NCBI GenBank assembly: GCA_023426375.1
Contig: JAFAAV010000004.1
Location: forward strand, 1-37,613
DNA from: Actinomycetes bacterium
GTDB taxonomy: Bacteria; Actinomycetota; Actinomycetes; Actinomycetales; Micrococcaceae
Direction of reading: 5' to 3'
DNA: 37,613 nucleotides
Both the position numbers and the translations under genes were made by a program. Shown here one piece after another: positions 33,127 to 37,613 of the stretch. Under the pieces are notes generated by a model, which saw only the letters and a program-made list of their open reading frames with translations, was not told the DNA's origin and did no database searches. The first letter of the stretch is position 1. Each line of letters starts with the position of its first letter.

Positions 33127-33167
33127 GCCGGCGCCTTTTCTGCGAAAGGTGCCGGCAGCGGCGTCGT
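33116..33167. terminator. 23-bp terminator hairpin built from two inverted 12-mer copies
   Basis: The left arm 33116-33138 and right arm 33145-33167 pair over 23 bp with a single G-U wobble around TCTGCG. It starts 30 bp after the ThDP stop and ends 16 bp before the convergent MFS stop, so it can serve both genes. The outer half of the stem is the 12-mer repeat. Confidence 0.93.
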
Positions 33168-33168
33168 T
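33157..33168 (-). repeat. 12-mer repeat, copy 11 (11/12, minus strand)
   Basis: Right arm of the same stem, reading AACGACGCCGCT on the minus strand. Confidence 0.7.
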
Positions 33169-33183
33169 GCGTTGACGTGCTGT

Positions 33184-34449
33184 CTAGCGCAGCGGGTGTT
33201 CCGCCTGATCCTTGTGCATGCGACCCGCGAACACCGCGATCACGCCGAGCAAAGGCGTCATGATCGCCACGCCCCAGAAGATGGCCTCGGGCGGCAGGAC
33301 CTGTGAAACCGGGCCCGCGACCGCCATGGAGACCGGCATGAGCGACAGGGATACGAAGAAGTCCAGGGAGGAAATGCGACCGAGCATGTGCACGGGCACG
33401 CGGCGTTGCAGCAGAGTGCCCCAAATGACCTGACCCGCGCCACCGGTCGCACCGAATACGCACAGGGCGATGGCCATGACCCACCATGAATCGGTCATGC
33501 CCACCAGGCCGAAAGGCAGCGTGCCGAAACCCCAGAGCCAGATCATGGTGGTCAGATAATTGCGCGGCAGCGGCAGGGACGCCGTGATGAGCGAACCCAG
33601 AGCCATGGACATCCCGTACAGACCGAGCATCGCACCGTAGCTGGCCACCGTGCCGCCCAGCCGGTCCACGACCAGGAACGGGACGAGCACTTCCAGCGGG
33701 CCCATGAATAGGAACACGGCGGTCATGGCCCACAGCAAGGTCCAGAGCAACCACGGGGTGCGCACCGAGTAGAGGAACCCGTCCGCCAGGTCGCGCAGGA
33801 TGGATGTGGACGGCGCGGTGGTGGAACCTTGCGACTCCTCGTCCCCGAACCGACCGCCCGTGGGGATACGCAGGAACATCATCAGGGCGAACGCTGCCGC
33901 GTGACACACGGCAATCGCAACGACCGCGAGGGCTGGGAATGCCAGGCCGGCCAGGAAACCACCCACCGCGGGGCCGGCGGCAATCTGCAAAAGCGGGCGG
34001 GCGGTTCCTTCCACACCGTTGGCGGCGAGCAACTCATCGGCGGGCAAGATCCGTGGCAGCGCGGCCGAATAGGCCGGGTAGAAGAACCCCAGGGACCCCG
34101 CGAACACGAATGCCGCGATCGCCAAGTGCCACATGGTGAGGTTCTCGGTCCACGTCAGAAGAACAATCACCGTGGCGGTCATAAGATTGACAGCCTCGAC
34201 GCACCGCAAAATGACGCTCAGCCGTACACGGTCAGCCGTTACTCCACCCACCAGTACGAATGCGACCGCACCCACGGCGCCCGCTGCGGTGACCAGGGAC
34301 AGGTCCACGGCCGAACCGCCCAAAGCCATCACTTTGGCGACCAGCGCCACCGCCCACAGCCCGGATCCGAACACGCTCATGCACATGGCGAACGCCAGCA
34401 CCGCGTAGGCAGGGGTGCTGAACGGTTTGAGCGCACGGGGAAGTAACAT
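33184..34449 (-). CDS. MFS exporter (EntS/MFS_3-like)
   Basis: 421 aa, about 12 hydrophobic segments. The N-half GALVA-like region reads GAVAFVLVGGVTADRVRLSVILR, a motif-A loop; AANGVEGTARPLLQIAAGPAVGGFL between helices 4 and 6 is typical of EntS-like exporters. Probably a drug or siderophore exporter, substrate unknown. I chose the ATG at 34449, with GTAGG about 9 bases upstream; an ATG at 34518 would add 23 polar residues across a TATA-rich promoter-like stretch. It is divergent from the dehydrogenase gene and convergent with the ThDP gene. Confidence 0.85.
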   Translation of the reverse strand: MLLPRALKPFSTPAYAVLAFAMCMSVFGSGLWAVALVAKVMALGGSAVDLSLVTAAGAVGAVAFVLVGGVTADRVRLSVILRCVEAVNLMTATVIVLLTWTENLTMWHLAIAAFVFAGSLGFFYPAYSAALPRILPADELLAANGVEGTARPLLQIAAGPAVGGFLAGLAFPALAVVAIAVCHAAAFALMMFLRIPTGGRFGDEESQGSTTAPSTSILRDLADGFLYSVRTPWLLWTLLWAMTAVFLFMGPLEVLVPFLVVDRLGGTVASYGAMLGLYGMSMALGSLITASLPLPRNYLTTMIWLWGFGTLPFGLVGMTDSWWVMAIALCVFGATGGAGQVIWGTLLQRRVPVHMLGRISSLDFFVSLSLMPVSMAVAGPVSQVLPPEAIFWGVAIMTPLLGVIAVFAGRMHKDQAEHPLR

Positions 34450-34573
34450 TTGAAACAGCCTACCGCTATATACCCAGTTTGTGATATACGGGGTGATCGC
34501 AGTCGTCAGTATCGCCATGAAGTACCGTTGAATCGATCACGATCACCTGTTTTATCAGCAAAGGAGCCCCCAC

Positions 34574-35575
34574 ATGCGCGCAACCCACGTGCCGGAAACC
34601 GGAGTCATCACCGTGCGTGAATGGCCCAAGCCGCAGGCCACCGAGCCGGGCACGTTCGTGGTGCGGATGACGGCGGCGTCCGTGTGTGGTTCGGATCTGC
34701 ACGCGGCCCTGCACGGCACGTTGCATCCCAAGGGCCCGGAACGTGCGGGCTACCCGGGCCACGAGGGCGTGGGTGTCGTGGCGGAGTCCAACTCCGAGAA
34801 ATTCCCGGTGGGCACCACGGTGCTGTGCGTTCCCCCGGGTGAGTTCGGCGGCGCGTTCGCCGAGTACATGATGCTGGACGACGACCACGCTGTGGCCCTG
34901 CCCTCCGATGTGGACAGCAAGGATCTCACTCAGATGCGCCGCTACATGATGGCGCAGCAGCTGGGCACGTGCATTTACGCGTTCGACCTCTACTGGCCCA
35001 CCGAGGTTCCCGCGCGCACTGCTGGCACGTGCGTGATCATGGGTGCCGGTTCGGCCGGGTTGTTCTTCCTGCAGGACGCCCTGCGGCGCGGGTTCGACCA
35101 GGTCATCATTTCGGACAAGGAACCCGCCCGCCTCGAGATTGCCCGCGAACTCGGCGCGCGCACCGTGCTGATTCCGGACGAGGACCTGGGCTCCGTGGTT
35201 TCCGAGCTCACCGGCAACAACGGAGCGGATCTGGTGATCGAGGCCGTCGGATCGGACGAGCTGCGCACCCAGGCCGTGGATATCGTGGCCAACCGCGGGA
35301 TCGTGGGTTGGTTCGGCCTCTACGAAAGCTTCGAACCCACCCTGGTCCCGATCTTCGAGGTGTTCCGCAAGTGCGTGCGCCTGCAGGGTTCCGTGGCAGC
35401 CCAGTCAGAACCCGGCCTCAAGTCCTTCCATGAGGCGGTGCGCCGCATCCACGACGGTGAGGTCGAGGTGGACTACTGCCTGGGCCCCACCCACACCCTG
35501 GATCAAGTGGCCGAGGTGCTGCGCATCGCCGAGCGCGGTGGTGAGGGTCAGGTCAAGTTCACGATCGTCCCCTAG
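34574..35575 (+). CDS. Zinc-dependent medium-chain alcohol/polyol dehydrogenase
   Basis: 333 aa. The catalytic zinc ligands are C38 (ASVCGSD), H63 and E64 (GYPGHEGVG). The Rossmann motif is MGAGSAGLFFLQ, followed by ISDKEPARLEIARELGA. The four-cysteine structural zinc loop of classical alcohol dehydrogenases is missing, as in several polyol and threonine-type relatives. The acidic end of the second strand (ISDKE) points to NAD rather than NADP. AAGGAG lies 8 bases before the ATG. Its stop overlaps the convergent histidine kinase stop: the four bases CTAG at 35572-35575 end both genes. Confidence 0.9.
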   Translation: MRATHVPETGVITVREWPKPQATEPGTFVVRMTAASVCGSDLHAALHGTLHPKGPERAGYPGHEGVGVVAESNSEKFPVGTTVLCVPPGEFGGAFAEYMMLDDDHAVALPSDVDSKDLTQMRRYMMAQQLGTCIYAFDLYWPTEVPARTAGTCVIMGAGSAGLFFLQDALRRGFDQVIISDKEPARLEIARELGARTVLIPDEDLGSVVSELTGNNGADLVIEAVGSDELRTQAVDIVANRGIVGWFGLYESFEPTLVPIFEVFRKCVRLQGSVAAQSEPGLKSFHEAVRRIHDGEVEVDYCLGPTHTLDQVAEVLRIAERGGEGQVKFTIVP

Positions 35576-37005
35576 CCGCTCTGAGCATCATCCTGCGGAA
35601 GGGGCAGGGTCACGGTGAAACGACAGCGCCCCAGTGGATCATCGTCAACGGAGATCCTGCCTCCGTGGGCGAGCACGATCTCGCGGCTGATGGCCAGGCC
35701 CAGACCCGAACCGCCGGTGTCTCGGGCGCGTGACGCATCCAACCGGACGAAGCGTTCGAACACTTTGTCCCGATCCTCCGGGGCAATGGTGTCACCGTCG
35801 TTGGTCACGGTCAGCACCGCGTGTGTCTCGGAGGCGCTCAGCCGCACCTCGATGTTCGATTCCGCGTGCCGGCCCGCGTTGGACAGCAGATTCCGCACGA
35901 CCTGCTGCAGTTTCGAGGTGTCCGCGCGCAATCGCACCGGTTCGATGTAAACCGTAAGCTCCTGCCGGAGAGCGGGTTTGATGCGGGCGATCTCCTCCGA
36001 CACCACCTCGTCCATGTCAGTGTCGGCCACGCGCATGTCCAGGCCGGCGTCGTCGGCGCGGGCGAGCGTGAGGAGGTCCTGGACGAGTTGTCCCATGCGC
36101 TGGGACTGCGAGACTAGCACCGGGGACAGTTCTTTCCAGGTCTCCCCGGAGGGATCACTGCGGGCCACGTCCAGGGTGGTGGACAGCGTGGCCAACGGCG
36201 AGCGCAGTTCGTGCGAGGCGTCGGCCACGAAGCGCCGTTGTGCGCGGTCCGAGGCCTGGAGTCGGTCCAGCATCGCGTTCATGGTGGAGGCAAGCTGCGC
36301 GATCTCGTCGCGGGTGGGCGGCACGTCCACGCGTTCGTCCAGATTGGACCCGCCGATCATGCGGACCTGGTCGGTGATACGCCGGACCGGCCTCAAGGAC
36401 CGTCCCGTGAGCCACCACATGGTCAGTGCTCCCAGGAGCACCAGCAGCGGACCCACCACCAGCACGAACACCGCGACCACGGAGAGGGAACTAGTCTGCA
36501 AGTTCACGGGAACGGCAACGACCAACGTGTGCGGTTCGTTGTTGACCACGATGCCCTCGGAGACATAGACGAAGTCATTGGGGATACGCAGCAGACCCTC
36601 GTTGTCGGTGCGTGACTCGAAAGTTTCACCGGGGCTCAGTGCCGGTGAGTTCAGATCGATGTCCTCCGCGGCAGTCGGGGAGGCAGCCACCACCGAACCA
36701 TCCTGATCGGTGAGTTGAACCAGAACTCCCGGTTGCCCCACCGCGCGGAGCACCTCCGCAGGATCCGCCTGGGACCACACGTAGATCACGCGGTTCTCCG
36801 GGGTCTCCTGGCCGTCCACCAGGCGAGAGAGCACCTGTTGCTGACTGGTCACAGCTTGCTCGTGCGCGGTGGAGACGATGTTGCGCTTGAGCACTTCCAA
36901 CAGCAATACGCCGGCCAGCAACAGCACCACGATCATGAGCAGTGCCGCGGCGAACGTGGTCTTGCGCCGCACTCCCCACCGCCTGCGGACACCCAACATG
37001 CTCAT
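35572..37005 (-). CDS. Sensor histidine kinase
   Basis: 477 aa. Two membrane helices, about residues 16-38 and 175-200, bracket an extracytoplasmic sensor domain of about 135 residues. Next come a HAMP linker (TGRSLRPVRRITDQVRMIGG), the dimerisation/phosphorylation helix with H265 in DASHELRSPLA, the N box NLLSNAGRHA, and the G2 box GGSGLGLAI. The G1 box reads NDGDTIAPED, where DxGxG is usual; the second Gly is replaced. The ATG at 37005 overlaps the response regulator stop by 4 bp (ATGA), so the two are translationally coupled. Signal unknown. Confidence 0.93.
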   Translation of the reverse strand: MSMLGVRRRWGVRRKTTFAAALLMIVVLLLAGVLLLEVLKRNIVSTAHEQAVTSQQQVLSRLVDGQETPENRVIYVWSQADPAEVLRAVGQPGVLVQLTDQDGSVVAASPTAAEDIDLNSPALSPGETFESRTDNEGLLRIPNDFVYVSEGIVVNNEPHTLVVAVPVNLQTSSLSVVAVFVLVVGPLLVLLGALTMWWLTGRSLRPVRRITDQVRMIGGSNLDERVDVPPTRDEIAQLASTMNAMLDRLQASDRAQRRFVADASHELRSPLATLSTTLDVARSDPSGETWKELSPVLVSQSQRMGQLVQDLLTLARADDAGLDMRVADTDMDEVVSEEIARIKPALRQELTVYIEPVRLRADTSKLQQVVRNLLSNAGRHAESNIEVRLSASETHAVLTVTNDGDTIAPEDRDKVFERFVRLDASRARDTGGSGLGLAISREIVLAHGGRISVDDDPLGRCRFTVTLPLPQDDAQSG

Positions 37006-37613
37006 GCTGCGGGAGTGTCCGCAACCAGTCGATAGCCCATGCCGCGCACCGTCTGCAGTGTGTTGAGGCCAAAGGGCACGTCGATCTTCTTGCGCAGATA
37101 ACCCACGTAGACCTCCACGATGTTCTCGGAGCCCTCGAACGCCGCATCCCAAGCGTTGTCCATGATCTGCAGTTTGGACACCACCGTGTCCGCATTCTGC
37201 ATGAGGTACTGCAGAATCACGTACTCCTTGGCGGTCAGCTCGATCACCGTGTCCCCGCGGGTGACCTTGTGTCGGGTCGGATCCAGTTCCAGGCTGCCCA
37301 CGGTGATGTTCACGGGGCGTTCGGGGGCACCGCGGCGCATGAGCGCTCGCAACCTGGCCACCAGGACCATGAAGCTGAAGGGTTTGGTCAGGTAGTCGTC
37401 CGCCCCCAGGTCGAAGGCGTCGGCCTCGTCGTATTCGCCGTCCTTGGCGGTCAGCATGAGCACCGGGGTCCAGTTCTTGGCGGCGCGGATTTCCTTGAGG
37501 ATCGTGTACCCGTTCTTACCGGGCAGCATGAGGTCCAGCACGATCACGTCGTACGGGTTCTCCTGGGCCAGCCACGCACCGGTCACGCCGTCATTGGCCA
37601 CATCAACCACGAA
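37002..37613 (-). CDS. OmpR-family response regulator (N-terminus outside the window)
   Basis: About 203 codons are in view; the reading frame is open to the window edge, so the first 20-25 residues are missing. The phospho-acceptor Asp is in DVIVLDLMLPG, the Thr/Lys switch residues in MLTAKD and LTKPF. The C-terminal winged helix has ELTAKEYVILQYLMQNADTVVSK and VEVYVGYLRKKID, with the usual RGMGYRL ending. First gene of the pair with the kinase. Confidence 0.95.
   Translation of the reverse strand, partial: FVVDVANDGVTGAWLAQENPYDVIVLDLMLPGKNGYTILKEIRAAKNWTPVLMLTAKDGEYDEADAFDLGADDYLTKPFSFMVLVARLRALMRRGAPERPVNITVGSLELDPTRHKVTRGDTVIELTAKEYVILQYLMQNADTVVSKLQIMDNAWDAAFEGSENIVEVYVGYLRKKIDVPFGLNTLQTVRGMGYRLVADTPAA

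Overview
The window is chromosomal DNA from a high-G+C Gram-positive bacterium. It most likely belongs to Micrococcales, perhaps Micrococcaceae, but no marker in the window fixes the genus. The evidence is GC-rich codon use, frequent GTG/TTG and possibly leaderless starts, DnaA boxes of the actinobacterial TTGTCCACA type, a zinc-free bL36 ribosomal protein behind a Zur-like box, and an OmpR-type two-component pair. There are 31 protein-coding genes, two of them cut by the window edges. I see no rRNA, tRNA, CRISPR array, transposase or phage gene. It reads as ordinary chromosome with many transporters.

Layout. 1-5277: a truncated probable cupin gene, cysteine desulfurase, a 2-hydroxyacid dehydrogenase, superoxide dismutase, a GNAT acetyltransferase and a tandem pair of SRPBCC-fold proteins. 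5278-8063: an amylosucrase gene flanked on both sides by closely similar DnaA-box arrays. 8064-11696: a four-gene osmoprotectant (OpuC/ProU-type) ABC importer with every gene junction overlapping by 4 bp. 11791-13177: a Zur-like box, a COG0523/CobW-like protein without a visible P-loop, and bL36 (zinc-free). 13192-17256: a YetF-like membrane protein, an ABC exporter and a MarR regulator, divergent from a LigB/DODA-type dioxygenase across a large nested dyad. 17289-20807: a CynX/NimT-type MFS protein, two small uncharacterised membrane proteins and an aldo-keto reductase. 21007-24286: two tandem POT peptide transporters, each followed by a copy of the same terminator. 24497-28254: an APC permease with a Usp protein, a PAP2 phosphatase, and a glutaredoxin/AhpD-like pair. 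28403-37613: a ROK regulator next to a sugar porter, a ThDP enzyme, an MFS exporter, a zinc-type dehydrogenase, and a histidine kinase/response regulator pair.

The most unusual signal is not a gene. A 12-mer, GACGACGCCGCT, occurs six times exactly and five more times with one mismatch, on both strands. Seven of the eleven copies are intergenic, nearly all at gene 3' ends. One inverted pair forms a 23-bp terminator stem. The four copies inside genes all fall in linker-like or low-complexity protein segments. This is the genomic signature of a DNA uptake sequence or another genome-wide recognition motif, and I know of no described equivalent in Actinobacteria.

Functional themes are zinc sparing (Zur-like box, COG0523 protein, Cys-free bL36), osmolyte import, oxidative and electrophile defence (SOD, AhpD/glutaredoxin, aldo-keto reductase, MarR with dioxygenase and exporter), and peptide, amino-acid and sugar uptake. 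All functional calls come from reading motifs and recalling families; no database search was run.
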